Positions 10,765 to 19,623 of a stretch of 64,000 nt of DNA are shown piece after piece (the stretch's first letter is position 1; each line of letters starts with the position of its first letter). A model generated the notes under the pieces. The model was not told where the DNA came from. It did not search any database and was given only the letters and a program-made list of their open reading frames with translations. Origin of the DNA: Thermaerobacillus caldiproteolyticus. GTDB lineage: Bacteria > Bacillota > Bacilli > Bacillales > Anoxybacillaceae. The DNA lies in the NCBI RefSeq assembly GCF_013761245.1, contig NZ_JACDUT010000009.1:62001-126000 (forward strand). The letters are read 5' to 3'. Both the position numbers and the translations under genes were made by a program.

Positions 10765-11097
10765 TTGAAACACTTACAGAAAAAAATCATTGAATTTCGT
10801 GATGCGCGTAATTGGAAACAGTTTCATACCCCAAAAGATTTAGCGATTTCGTTAAGTTTAGAAGCAGGGGAATTGCTAGAAAATTTCCAATGGAAAAGCA
10901 GTGAGGAAGCAGTTCGAGAGAGTTTTGAAAATATGAAGGAAGAACTCGCAGATGTAGTAATTTATGCACTTTTGCTTTCTCATGAATTAGGGATTGATTT
11001 AGAGGAGGCCATTATGGATAAAATGAAGAAAAATGAACAAAAGTATCCAATTGAGAAATCTTTCGGATCGAAAAAGAAATATACTGAGCTGGAGTAG
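10765..11097 (+). CDS. MazG-like nucleotide pyrophosphohydrolase
   Basis: This 110-residue all-alpha NTP pyrophosphatase is of the MazG/iMazG (RS21-C6-like) type. It would hydrolyse a nucleoside triphosphate to monophosphate and pyrophosphate for pool cleaning. The metal-binding pattern is visible: EAGELLENFQW (E-x-x-E), and after a loop EELADVVIYALLL (E-x-x-D). The N-terminal FRDARNWKQFHTPKDLAISL is highly typical of this subgroup. The start is TTG 10765, with AGAGGTGA 6 bases upstream. An upstream GTG at 10702 is in frame but lacks support. The protein is complete and stands alone. The substrate nucleotide cannot be told from sequence. Confidence 0.88.
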   Translation: MKHLQKKIIEFRDARNWKQFHTPKDLAISLSLEAGELLENFQWKSSEEAVRESFENMKEELADVVIYALLLSHELGIDLEEAIMDKMKKNEQKYPIEKSFGSKKKYTELE

Positions 11098-11366
11098 AGA
11101 AGTAGTGTATTAGATGATAATGTCGAAAGGCCTTCCTTTCGAAAAAATAAAAAGAACCCAGTGACTTCATGTTGTAAGATAGAGATATTTGACAGAAACC
11201 TCAGTCTTACATTCCGTAAATGGAGGATGAAATTACAAGAGGGTAAATATCTTAATAATATACGAAAAAAAGGGAGTCAATTTCATTCTTAATTCAAGAG
11301 GATTAATTTAGAAAAAGTATGAATTATAGCGGGGGATGCAGCTAAGCTTTTTCAGAAGACATGACA

Positions 11367-11462
11367 TAAGTGCCTGTACATTGCGATCCTAAAAATAGAC
11401 AGTATAAAATCGGTCAAGTAGGAGGAATCAGAGTTGAAACTGCTCTGGTTCCTTTTTGCTTT
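11367..11462. repeat. Solo IS3/IS150-type end, copy B
   Basis: It aligns over nearly its whole length with 8337-8432 (shared ATAAGTGC-TGTAC start, GACAGTATAAA, GGAATCAGAGTTGAAAC). The hairpin GGAATCAGAG/CTCTGGTTCC followed by five T is intact here and would work as a terminator. No transposase sequence is left beside it. Confidence 0.6.
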
Positions 11463-11792
11463 TTGTGACAGGATGAGAAGGGGAAAATATAGCCGTTTTA
11501 AGTGGGGGGACCAAGATTGATACTAATAAGACTCACTATCTTATTATTCTTCCATGTAAAATGCTACATTATTAATCCAGCATTTCGTTATCTTCTCGTT
11601 ATTCTCTAATTCCTGCATACGCAGGCGAATTTTCTCGAAATCGAATAAGCGTGGGGGGAAGTGATTGAAGGGAGGGATGGTGTATAGTCAGTTAAGCCAA
11701 GCGAAGACAAGTGGGTGAAAGTACGGCGTGTCCGTTGCTCCATGGCGCGGCTCTCTTTTTGTAACGAATTCTCATCTTGGTCACCATGCATC

Positions 11793-11840
11793 TGCCACAA
11801 TATATGCGTATATCATTCTTTGAGCTGTGGCAAATTTTTT
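11793..11840 (+). terminator. Terminator-like hairpin
   Basis: Arms TGCCACA and TGTGGCA enclose a smaller ATATA/TATAT stem and are followed by six T. No intact gene ends just upstream on this strand, so it may belong to a lost gene. Confidence 0.5.
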
Positions 11841-11956
11841 GTTTTTATCACATGATTCGACAGGATTCCCTACAAACATTGGATAATATTAGTATAAAAA
11901 GACTCGTTTGTAGGATTATAAGGTAATTGAAAAATAGAGAGGAGGAAGTATGAAAC

Positions 11957-12775
11957 ATGAACTTTTCCTTGTTCGTTGAAATGTTTTATCCGCTTCTTTT
12001 TTTGTTTTTGCTGGCTTTCTTTATCAGATGGATCAAATCTCGAAGGGCTAACTGGGTTGGTTTGTTCGGGGAATACCGCATTCGTAAAGAAATCGAAATG
12101 ATTGAAAAAACTTACCCTAGCAAATATAAGGCATTTCATGACCTTTACATTCCGAAAAAGGATGGTTCCACTTCTCAAATCGATCATCTTATTCTATCCG
12201 AACAAGGTTTATTTGTCATTGAAACGAAAAATTATAGCGGTTGGATTTTTGGAGATGAAGCATCAAAATATTGGACTCAAGTGATTTACAAACGAAAAGA
12301 AAAGTTTTTAAACCCGATTTGGCAGAACAAAGGTCATATAAAAGCTTTAAAGGAATGGCTGGGAGGAGAGGTTGCGCATATCCCTATTTACTCTATCGTT
12401 GTATTTATGCCGCGAGCTAAATTGAAATCGGGCATTCATTTCACCCAATCTCATGTCATTTACCCTAAACAGTTAAAACAAGTGCTTGAGAAATATCGGA
12501 CAAAAGTGATCGATAATGAAACAAAACAATATTTAGTTCAAAAATTAAAGACACTGCTTGTTAAGGATAAACAACAAGAAAAAGAAATGAAAAAACAGCA
12601 CATTCAATCGATTCAAACTAAACAAAAGCATATCAAAGAACATGTACAACAAAATCGATGCCCCAAGTGCGGAAGCGCTCTTGTGTTAAAAAAAGGGAAA
12701 TATGGAAGTTTTAAAAGTTGTAGTAACTATCCAAAATGTAGGTTTACGCAAAAAGCTTTCTTGAACATGAAATAA
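11957..12775 (+). CDS. NERD-domain membrane-anchored protein with C-terminal zinc ribbon
   Basis: This 272-residue protein starts with one membrane helix (about residues 5-24). It continues with a NERD (nuclease-related) domain, whose core pattern QIDHLILSEQGLFVIETKNY supplies the D...E-x-K residues of the PD-(D/E)XK fold. A Lys/Gln-rich linker (about residues 195-230) leads to a topoisomerase-type C4 zinc finger (CPKCGSALVLKKGKYGSF, then CSNYPKC). The family is thought to act on DNA, but no substrate is established for this architecture. The start ATG 11957 follows AGAGGAGGAAGT. The gene is alone and flanked by long gaps. Confidence 0.88.
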   Translation: MNFSLFVEMFYPLLFLFLLAFFIRWIKSRRANWVGLFGEYRIRKEIEMIEKTYPSKYKAFHDLYIPKKDGSTSQIDHLILSEQGLFVIETKNYSGWIFGDEASKYWTQVIYKRKEKFLNPIWQNKGHIKALKEWLGGEVAHIPIYSIVVFMPRAKLKSGIHFTQSHVIYPKQLKQVLEKYRTKVIDNETKQYLVQKLKTLLVKDKQQEKEMKKQHIQSIQTKQKHIKEHVQQNRCPKCGSALVLKKGKYGSFKSCSNYPKCRFTQKAFLNMK

Positions 12776-13521
12776 TTCCTTGGGGAATCTGGATGATTTG
12801 GGAGTCATACACGACGATATACAGGCTTTCATATTTGAGTTCCTCCCAATGCCTGAAGAGTCTCTGAAGCCGAGAATCATTGATTTCCCTGGGACATGAA
12901 CCTCAACCTTGCTTTGTCAACGGGGGGATCTGGTCGCTCAGCAGATCGGAAAGGGTGGTACGGTCAAGTATGTCAGCCGCTGTGTCAAGGAGCAATGCCA
13001 ATAACGTTTGAGCGAACATCGCGCTTTTAGCTGACAAGGCTTATAGGTGGCTATGATGACTTAGACTATGGGTGCTAGCAAATCTTCTAGGCGGCGAATC
13101 ACATCTCGAATGCAATCACGTGTGGCGGTATGCGAAGGGAATAGCTACCGTGCTCCCTCGCTTGCTTTTGATATATCCGTATCTTTAATTACAGGAGAAT
13201 TTGCTCCAGATAATTGACGGGCATGAGGGTAGCGGCTGCAATGCCGCTGACTACTAACACCCAATCAGATGGCTCGTCTAATACCAACATATTCCTCTTT
13301 TCTCGAAAGTTTCAATCCATCATCTTCTACCTGAAAGTGTAGAGCAAAATAGCCGCAATGGAATCAGTGTATTCCTGATTAATCCGATTTATTTATTAAG
13401 TACATATTTAAAATAGATTTGCTGGTTGAATGCAGCATAATTGTATATGTCTATCGCTAGGCAAGTGTCTCATAAGAATTCGATACTGTTTGGCGAAAGG
13501 AAAAATTTTTTACAGAATGGG
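12776..13521. other. Gap of about 750 bases, no gene seen
   Basis: I find no intact ORF with a ribosome-binding site. A short coding-like tail can be read on the plus strand near 12927-13004 (ends VKYVSRCVKEQCQ then stop), probably the end of a lost gene. Base composition is more GC-rich and mixed than in the coding neighbours. Confidence 0.45.
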
Positions 13522-13551
13522 TTGACAAAAGGAAGAAAGGACAGGTACGAT
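13522..13551 (+). promoter_or_regulatory. Sigma-A type promoter before the esterase leader
   Basis: TTGACA (13522-13527), an 18-base spacer, then TACGAT (13546-13551). Transcription would begin near 13558 and give a leader of about 130 bases before the TTG start of the esterase. Confidence 0.65.
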
Positions 13552-13617
13552 GTAAATAAAGTTATATATCATTGTATTCCGATTAATTTAGTATGAATTT
13601 ATTTAGCTGACTGGACC

Positions 13618-13683
13618 GCCAGAGGCCCTCTGACTTGTGGCAATCCTGCCGGAAGGGGAGGGCCTTTTATTGGCAGAGGGGGG
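13618..13683 (+). promoter_or_regulatory. Structured leader with terminator and possible SD control
   Basis: GGCCCTC (13624-13630) pairs with GAGGGCC (13658-13664), followed by TTTTAT, forming a terminator inside the leader. The same left arm lies within CAGAGGCCCTCTG (13620-13632), which can fold on itself. The CCTCTG part can also pair with CAGAGG (13674-13679), which is the Shine-Dalgarno region. The alternatives exclude each other, as expected for an attenuator or riboswitch. No known riboswitch class was recognised. Confidence 0.5.
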
Positions 13684-13689
13684 ATCGGT

Positions 13690-14499
13690 TTGGAACAATT
13701 TATTCACATTCCAAGTGGAAATACGAAATTGGCGGCAACGATTCATTATCCTGCCCAGCGGCAGACTGCGGAAAGATATCCGCTCATCATAATCTGTCAC
13801 GGATTTCTAAGTACGCGGATCGGGGTCGATCGGCTATTTGTACAGACCGCGCGCCATCTTGCGGAACACGGATCCATCGTGGTGCGTTTCGATTATGGAG
13901 GCTGCGGCGAGAGTAGCGGAGACTACGGAAAGTTGGAAATGGATGATCTGATTCAACAAACCAAGGATGTGATTGATTCAGTTTTGTCATTGGAACTGGT
14001 GGACCGGAGGCGACTGACGCTGTTGGGGCATAGTCTGGGTGGAGCGGTGGCGCTGTTAACCGCTGTGGCGGATCCCCGCGTTCAGTCGCTCGTGCTGTGG
14101 GCGGCGGTAGCAAAACCGTTTACCGATATTACACGAATTGTCGGTGAAAATTTGCTCGCATCCTCTCCAGATGGAGGGGTGGATTATTGCGGCTATCGAC
14201 TTACCCGCCAATTTTTTGAATCGTTGTCCAGACATCAGCCATTGGTTCAGACGCATCATTTTTCTGGAAACGTATTGTTGGTTCACGGAACCGATGATGA
14301 GGAAATTCCGGTCGATTACTGCTTCTTATATGAACGGGCATTTCGGCTTCGAAACAAGGGGAAATGTGACAAGGAGGTTATTTTGGGGGCCAATCATACG
14401 TTTTCTTCGATCCAGCACCGCGAGCGGTTGCTGCATGTCACAACCAGCTGGCTCGATGCAGAACATCGTGATATGAAAAGATCCAATCAGGTGATTTGA
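13690..14499 (+). CDS. Alpha/beta-hydrolase, probable esterase (cinnamoyl-esterase-like)
   Basis: This 269-residue cytoplasmic serine hydrolase has an oxyanion-hole region ICHGFLSTR (about residue 37), RFDYGGCGESSGDYG, the nucleophile elbow GHSLGG (about residue 119), an acid region (LVHGTDDEEIP) and a late catalytic His (LGANHTFSS). The layout resembles bacterial feruloyl/cinnamoyl esterases and related acyl hydrolases; the true substrate is unknown. The start TTG 13690 follows AGAGGGGGG. A promoter and a leader with a terminator lie upstream, so expression seems to be controlled after initiation. A hairpin terminator follows the gene. Confidence 0.82.
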   Translation: MEQFIHIPSGNTKLAATIHYPAQRQTAERYPLIIICHGFLSTRIGVDRLFVQTARHLAEHGSIVVRFDYGGCGESSGDYGKLEMDDLIQQTKDVIDSVLSLELVDRRRLTLLGHSLGGAVALLTAVADPRVQSLVLWAAVAKPFTDITRIVGENLLASSPDGGVDYCGYRLTRQFFESLSRHQPLVQTHHFSGNVLLVHGTDDEEIPVDYCFLYERAFRLRNKGKCDKEVILGANHTFSSIQHRERLLHVTTSWLDAEHRDMKRSNQVI

Positions 14500-14642
14500 G
14501 TAGGAGGCAAGACGTCCCGTATTGAACCTTTTGCATGACGCTGGGATTAAAGTGGATACAAAATGGAGTAAGAAATACATACAATCATCTTAAGAAGTAA
14601 GTCGATTGTGAGCTCTAAAATGAATAAAGGCAATGGCTGAAA

Positions 14643-14686
14643 AGGGGGATGGCACTCATAGCATGAATGTCACCCCTCTGTTTTTT
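14643..14686 (+). terminator. Terminator after the esterase gene
   Basis: AGGGG and CACCCCT arms with partly paired inner sequence (TGGCA/TGTCA, CTCAT/ATGA), followed by CTG and six T. Confidence 0.75.
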
Positions 14687-14916
14687 CCAACACGCAGATT
14701 TTGATACGGATATACACTGGCTAGTATAAGATGAATAGTTACAACAATGGATATGTGAAAAAAATAAAGAAATAGTGTTTGGGGTATTCATCGGCTATTT
14801 CCCGATTTTGAGCAGTCTTGAAGGGATCTGAAGCCGTGTTAAAAGGAATTTTTTCTCTTATATTGTCGTTCTTGGTGAGATTGAACTTTAGAACTCAACA
14901 AGACTAGAAAAAAGTA

Positions 14917-14945
14917 TTGACAAAGTAAAAACCACTTGTTACCAT
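14917..14945 (+). promoter_or_regulatory. Sigma-A promoter of the sulfonate uptake operon
   Basis: TTGACA (14917-14922), a 17-base spacer and TACCAT (14940-14945). Just downstream (about 14959-14974) lies ATATTGGAATTTAAAT. This resembles the ATTGGAATTW core of Bacillus CymR (sulfur regulator) sites; the CymR match is tentative. Confidence 0.6.
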
Positions 14946-14981
14946 ATATCCAAGTAATCATATTGGAATTTAAATATTTAT

Positions 14982-15032
14982 AACCAGCCTGCAGAGGTTC
15001 TCTTAAGTTTTTTGCGAAAAGGGAACTTTTTA
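14982..15032 (+). promoter_or_regulatory. Attenuator-like leader of the sulfonate operon
   Basis: GTTCTCTT (14997-15004) pairs with AAGGGAAC (15019-15026), followed by six T, a terminator about 30 bases before the first start codon. An upstream AACC (14982-14985) can pair with GGTT (14996-14999), which overlaps the left arm of the terminator. The two folds are exclusive. Confidence 0.5.
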
Positions 15033-15061
15033 TTCAAACTTCATAGAGAAGGGGATATAAA

Positions 15062-15856
15062 ATGGCTCCGAAATTTGTATGCAAAAAACAAGTACTTACT
15101 AGAGGGATTTCGATAATCAGCATTGTCCTGATACTGATCATTTGGACAGTAAGTACAAATTTAAAATGGGTGGATCCTGTTTTTCTCCCAACTCCCCAAT
15201 CTGTTTGGAAAGCATTTTTAGAGTTAATAAGAGACGGATATAAAGGTGCTTCGTTAAGCACTCATATACTAAATAGTTTGTACAGGTTATTTTTGGCCTT
15301 AATTTTAGCCTTTTTCACGGCCGTGCCATTGGGAATGTTCTGCGGGATGTCAAAATATATACTCGCGATTTTTGATCCAATTATTGAATTTTACAGACCT
15401 CTTCCTCCATTAGCCTACTACGCCTTACTTGTTTTATGGCTAGGAATTGATGATAAATCGAAAATTGCGCTTTTATTCTTAAGTGCTTTTGCTCCTTTGT
15501 TTATTTCAACTGTATCTAGCGTACAGCGCGTACCACAAGATCGTATAAATGCAGCATTGTCTTTAGGAGCTTCAAAACCGAAAGTCCTCTTATACATAAT
15601 TCTCCCATCTTGCTTACCAGACATCATAACGGGGTTTCGTACAGCCATTGGCGTTACGTATGCTACATTAGTTGCTGCTGAAATGGTAGCAGCTACCTCA
15701 GGGATTGGATGGATGGTATTAGATGCGAGTAAATACCTGAGAAGCGATATTGTTTTTGTAGGAATCATTCTAATGGGAGGAATCGCGATTCTTATGGATG
15801 GCATCATTAGATTGTACCAGCATATTCAATTTTCTTGGGTCGGAAAACAAGATTAA
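15062..15856 (+). CDS. ssuC: Sulfonate/taurine ABC transporter permease
   Basis: This 264-residue inner-membrane permease belongs to the SsuC/TauC family. There are about six hydrophobic segments, starting with residues 12-30. The cytoplasmic EAA loop is visible (INAALSLGASKPKVLLYIIL followed by PSCLPDIITG), which contacts the ATPase. First gene of a four-gene cluster with a binding lipoprotein, an ATPase and a TauD-type dioxygenase, so taurine or another alkanesulfonate is the likely cargo. Aliphatic nitrile or pyrimidine-precursor importers share this fold, but TauD favours sulfonates. The start ATG 15062 follows GAAGGGG. The name tauC would be equally valid. Confidence 0.86.
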   Translation: MAPKFVCKKQVLTRGISIISIVLILIIWTVSTNLKWVDPVFLPTPQSVWKAFLELIRDGYKGASLSTHILNSLYRLFLALILAFFTAVPLGMFCGMSKYILAIFDPIIEFYRPLPPLAYYALLVLWLGIDDKSKIALLFLSAFAPLFISTVSSVQRVPQDRINAALSLGASKPKVLLYIILPSCLPDIITGFRTAIGVTYATLVAAEMVAATSGIGWMVLDASKYLRSDIVFVGIILMGGIAILMDGIIRLYQHIQFSWVGKQD

Positions 15857-15879
15857 CAAAGTATATCAGGAGGAAAAAG

Positions 15880-16935
15880 ATGATATTTAAAAGGGAAGTA
15901 AACACGATATGGATTATTTTGCTATTCGTTATATTTAGCGCAATAACCGGCTGTTCTAGTCAAGAAACATCTACTGCAGCAAAAAATGGTGAATCGCCTC
16001 CATCTAGCAGTGCGCCAAAAGAGATTAGATTAGGATACCAAGTTTCCCCAAATGGAGAACTCTTAGCAAAGGCATTAGGTTTGCTAGAGAAAAAGTACCC
16101 CCGTATTAAAATTAATTGGATTAAATTTGATTCCGGACGGGATGTTAATAACGCAATGGCAAGTGGAAGCATTGATTTTGGTCTTGTTGGTACTCCTCCC
16201 GGCTCAATAGGGATCGCAAACAAATTGCCTTATCAAGTGTATTACCTTCATGATATTATTGGCGAAAGTGAAGCGTTAGTCGTAAAAAAAGATTCTGGTA
16301 TTCAATCTTTAAAGGATTTGAAAGGTAAGAAAATCGCTACCACATTTAGTTCGACATCTCACTTCAGTTTACTGGGAGCCTTAAAGGCAGAAAACATCAA
16401 CCCTGAAAAAGATAGGATAACGCTTCTTGATATGCAGCCCCCTGATATTTATGCCGCTTGGAAGCGAGATGATATAGACGGCGCTTATATTTGGCAACCT
16501 ACACAGACAAAGTTAATCAATGAGGGAGGCCGCGTTATTGTTACATCAAAGGATTTGTCTGAAAAAGGCATTGTAACTGGTGAATTTGGAATTGTGAATA
16601 AAGAGTTTGCGAAAAAATACCCTGAAATTGTAAAAGGCTATATCTCTGTTTTAGATAAGGCGGTGCATTATTATCGGGACAACCCTAAACAAGCATCCCA
16701 ACTTCTTTCTAAAGAATTAGGGTTATCTCCTGAAGAAAGCTTAAAAACAATGAAACAAATTATATGGCTGGACGCTTCTCAACAAAAGGATTTTTTGGGG
16801 GAACCAGAGAAACCGGGAAAGTTAGCCAAAATATTAAAAGACACAGGAGATTTTATGGCTAAACAGAAAAACATATCGTCTTCCCCTAGCCTAGCTGTTT
16901 ATCAACAAGCTCTATTAAGCGATCTTTACAAATAA
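15880..16935 (+). CDS. tauA: Sulfonate/taurine ABC transporter substrate-binding lipoprotein
   Basis: This 351-residue extracytoplasmic binding protein has a lipoprotein signal (basic start, hydrophobic stretch, lipobox ITGC at about residue 25) and then a Ser/Ala-rich linker. The mature part is a type II binding fold of the SsuA/TauA/NMT1 family: IRLGYQVSPNGELLAKALG, ASGSIDFGLVGTPP, SLKDLKGKKIATTFSSTSH. The start is ATG 15880, preceded by CAGGAGG; the frame is open further upstream but overlaps the permease end. It is 23 bases downstream of the permease stop. Confidence 0.88.
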   Translation: MIFKREVNTIWIILLFVIFSAITGCSSQETSTAAKNGESPPSSSAPKEIRLGYQVSPNGELLAKALGLLEKKYPRIKINWIKFDSGRDVNNAMASGSIDFGLVGTPPGSIGIANKLPYQVYYLHDIIGESEALVVKKDSGIQSLKDLKGKKIATTFSSTSHFSLLGALKAENINPEKDRITLLDMQPPDIYAAWKRDDIDGAYIWQPTQTKLINEGGRVIVTSKDLSEKGIVTGEFGIVNKEFAKKYPEIVKGYISVLDKAVHYYRDNPKQASQLLSKELGLSPEESLKTMKQIIWLDASQQKDFLGEPEKPGKLAKILKDTGDFMAKQKNISSSPSLAVYQQALLSDLYK

Positions 16936-16956
16936 CATGAATAGAGAGGGAAGTTT

Positions 16957-17799
16957 ATGTATGTAAGCACACCTGCCAAAGCACGTTCAGAGATGCTTAA
17001 TAATCGCACATTAATAGAATTAAAAAATATTAGCTTATATTATTCAAACGAAAATAACGGTCTTCCTATATTGGACAATATAAATCTTCAATTAGACGTC
17101 AACGATTTTGTGTGTTTATTAGGTCCGTCAGGTTGCGGTAAATCTTCTTTATTAAATATATTAGCGGGTTTTCAGAAACCAACTACAGGTGAAGTAATGA
17201 TTAACGATAAACCGCATACCGGCCCAAGTCCCAATGTGGGAGTAGTCTTTCAACATCATAATCTTTTTCCATGGATGACGATTGAAAAAAATATTGAATT
17301 TGGTTTAAAGATGAAATCTGTATCAAAATCAGAAAGAAAAAGACTCGTTTCTTACTATTTAAATCTTGTAGGGCTAGAGTCTTCTGCTAAAATGTTGCCT
17401 TACCAGCTCTCTGGAGGCATGAAACAGAGAGCATCCATTGCAAGAACATTAGCTACCGATCCACAAGCTATTTTAATGGATGAACCTTTTAGTGCATTAG
17501 ATGCCTTAACGCGGGAAAACATGCAGATCCATCTTCTTGAACTTTGGAAAAAAACAAGAAAGTGCATATTTTTTATTACTCATGATGTAGAAGAAGCCCT
17601 ATTGCTAGGAAAGAGAATTTTAGTTATGCATTCTAAACCGGGGAGAATCGTCGTAGATTTGCAAAATCCGTTATCACAGTACAGTCAATCCGTCCAAGAA
17701 ATCAAACATTCTAAGGAATTTAGTGATCTACGATATTATTTAATTTCCACTATAAGAAATAGTAAAGCAAATAATACCGTGTTTGGAATGAACCATTAA
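16957..17799 (+). CDS. tauB: Sulfonate/taurine ABC transporter ATP-binding protein
   Basis: This 280-residue ATPase drives the sulfonate importer. Walker A is GPSGCGKSS, the Q-loop VVFQHHNLFPW, the signature LSGGMKQR, Walker B ILMDEPFSALD, and the switch His is in ITHDVEEA. These are standard for the SsuB/TauB/NitT family. The first 13 residues up to Met-13 are not family-like, and a start at a later ATG (16993) is possible. However, AGAGAGGGAAG lies before ATG 16957. It follows the lipoprotein gene by 21 bases. Confidence 0.88.
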   Translation: MYVSTPAKARSEMLNNRTLIELKNISLYYSNENNGLPILDNINLQLDVNDFVCLLGPSGCGKSSLLNILAGFQKPTTGEVMINDKPHTGPSPNVGVVFQHHNLFPWMTIEKNIEFGLKMKSVSKSERKRLVSYYLNLVGLESSAKMLPYQLSGGMKQRASIARTLATDPQAILMDEPFSALDALTRENMQIHLLELWKKTRKCIFFITHDVEEALLLGKRILVMHSKPGRIVVDLQNPLSQYSQSVQEIKHSKEFSDLRYYLISTIRNSKANNTVFGMNH

Positions 17800-17963
17800 T
17801 TGTTTCAATGGTCTAGTAGTTCAATTAAACATTATAGAAATGCAGATTGATGGTTCGATACACCAGTTATTCGAGCGTTTTTTCAACCAACTTAAACGCC
17901 TTGTTGATGTTGGGTTTTCAATCTATATATTCAACTTTTCATACTGTTGAAAGGAGCATGTGT

Positions 17964-18896
17964 ATGTCTGAAATTAATACCCATTATTCTCGACCACTCA
18001 AGTTTGAAAATCGCGAAGATTATGTAGGCCCACGTATTTTACGACGTCTACCTGAAGGTGTGGAGGAGCGACCGTATTTGTTATTTGAAGTCAGACCATT
18101 AAGTCCAATCATAGGTGCTGAGATTATCGGAGTTGACTTGAGAGAACCAATAACTCCTGAGCTACAAGCAGAATTGAACCGTGCACTATTAGAGTGGAAG
18201 GTTCTCTTCTTTCGCAACCAAAAAATCACTAGCGAACAGCAGCGAGCATTTGCCCGGCTGTGGGGAGAGTTAGAAGTTCACCCGTTTTTTCCAATTGAAG
18301 AAGGTCAATCAAAAGAAATTGTCCGCTTTTCTAGGGATCATAAGCAAGGCGGTTACGAGAACATCTGGCATGCCGATGTGACCTTTCGAGCCAATCCTGC
18401 TAAAGCAGCTGTATTAAGGCTGATTGAAGTTCCTCCTATTGGTGGCGACACGCTATGGGCCGATATGGGTGCCGCGTATGACAATTTACCTGACGAGATT
18501 AAGGAGCGTATCGATAACCTCACTGCTATTCACGATTTCACCCCTTCTTTCAGCCATTTAATGACACCAGAAGAGTTAGCTATTAAACAGAAAGAATTTC
18601 CACCTGTTGAACACCCAGTAGTTCGAACCCACCCAGAAACAGGCCGGAAAACTCTGTTTGTGAATCCATCCTTTACTACGCGAATCGTTGGGCTTGAGCC
18701 AGAGGAGAGTGAGCAACTACTTCAGTACCTGTTTCGCCAAGCTCACATTCCTGAGTACCAGGTCCGTTTTCATTGGGAGAAGGACACAGTCGCCTTCTGG
18801 GATAACCGTGCGACTCAACATTACGCCGTTTCCGATTATTACCCTCATCCTCGCAAGGCTGAACGGGTAGCAATCGTTGGAGACCGCCCATTTTAA
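17964..18896 (+). CDS. tauD: TauD/TfdA-family Fe(II)/2-oxoglutarate dioxygenase
   Basis: This 310-residue non-heme iron oxygenase would split taurine (or another alkanesulfonate) into sulfite and an aldehyde while decarboxylating 2-oxoglutarate. The iron ligands are visible: WHADVTF (His-x-Asp, about residue 134) and the distal His in NRATQHYAVSDY (about residue 290), with the 2-oxoglutarate-binding Arg nearby (RKAERVAIVG). The start is ATG 17964, 7 bases after AAGGAG; ATG 17958 is too close to it. About 35 residues precede the usual TauD start (VRPLSPIIGAEI), a longer N-terminus than in E. coli TauD. It lies 165 bases behind tauB, and a perfect terminator follows. Confidence 0.88.
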   Translation: MSEINTHYSRPLKFENREDYVGPRILRRLPEGVEERPYLLFEVRPLSPIIGAEIIGVDLREPITPELQAELNRALLEWKVLFFRNQKITSEQQRAFARLWGELEVHPFFPIEEGQSKEIVRFSRDHKQGGYENIWHADVTFRANPAKAAVLRLIEVPPIGGDTLWADMGAAYDNLPDEIKERIDNLTAIHDFTPSFSHLMTPEELAIKQKEFPPVEHPVVRTHPETGRKTLFVNPSFTTRIVGLEPEESEQLLQYLFRQAHIPEYQVRFHWEKDTVAFWDNRATQHYAVSDYYPHPRKAERVAIVGDRPF

Positions 18897-18917
18897 ACAT
18901 TGTTAAAATCATTTAAA

Positions 18918-18947
18918 ACGAATGGAACCTAAAAAGGTTCCATTCGT
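18918..18947 (+). terminator. Terminator of the tau operon
   Basis: A perfect 12-bp stem, ACGAATGGAACC and its complement, with a 6-base loop, followed by TGTGTTTGTG. Confidence 0.85.
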
Positions 18948-19623
18948 TGTGTTTGTGTAATTATGAATATGCCGCAAAACTCATTACGGAGTTCATCATT
19001 TCAAATAATTCTACTTTTAAAAAATTTAGGGTAAAAAGGTTAGCTAACTATATATTTAAAGAAATCTTTACTAAAGAAACATTAAATTTTTACGTCATTT
19101 GATCGACTGTCTTAACCGATTGGCTATTTCCGGCGTTTTTGTAGACTCTCCAAAAGTTCCAAATGTTTCTACCTTTTCACTCAAGAATAAGATAAATTAA
19201 AAAAGAAGGAATCATTTTATCTCCTATCTTCGAATCGAAATGATATCGTGGTGACTCTGAACTGTTAGAATGGAAGAGGGAGTTTGCGCTTGGGCACGGC
19301 GTGTGGCATCCAAAAAGTCAAACCAGCTGCGGCTGTGGAACAGTGCGTATCTTTGTATCTTTTTTCTTTTCTCTCATCCATCGTAGAAACTAGGAAGAAA
19401 GCAAGAGTGCCTATGGTCAAGTGATTTCTAGTTTCCTAAAAAACAATTCGGACAATGGTTGTTTCAGTTCCACAACAAGGTTGAGCAGACATTTAATCAG
19501 TTAAAGAACGCCGGACTTATGGGTTGAATTATGCGTTCTTATGCAACAAATTTGAGTATTTGTTATAATTTTACAAAACCATCTAAATGAATTCATTTTC
19601 TATTCAGGGGAGGAGGAGAGTCA
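18948..19623. other. Gap with a transposase C-terminal remnant
   Basis: No intact gene is seen. At 19441-19527 (plus) a frame reads KQFGQWLFQFHNKVEQTF and ends NQLKNAGLMG, resembling the C-terminal end of DDE transposases (IRxxVExxFxxLK pattern). It has no start and is interrupted upstream. The rest is AT-rich, without features I can name. Confidence 0.4.

Larger units (their letters stand above)
11100..11956. other. Gap of about 850 bases
   Basis: It holds solo IS end copy B (11367-11462) and a terminator-like hairpin (11793-11840). A 64-codon minus ORF at 11606-11800 has no ribosome-binding site and no known family; I treat it as chance. Confidence 0.5.
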
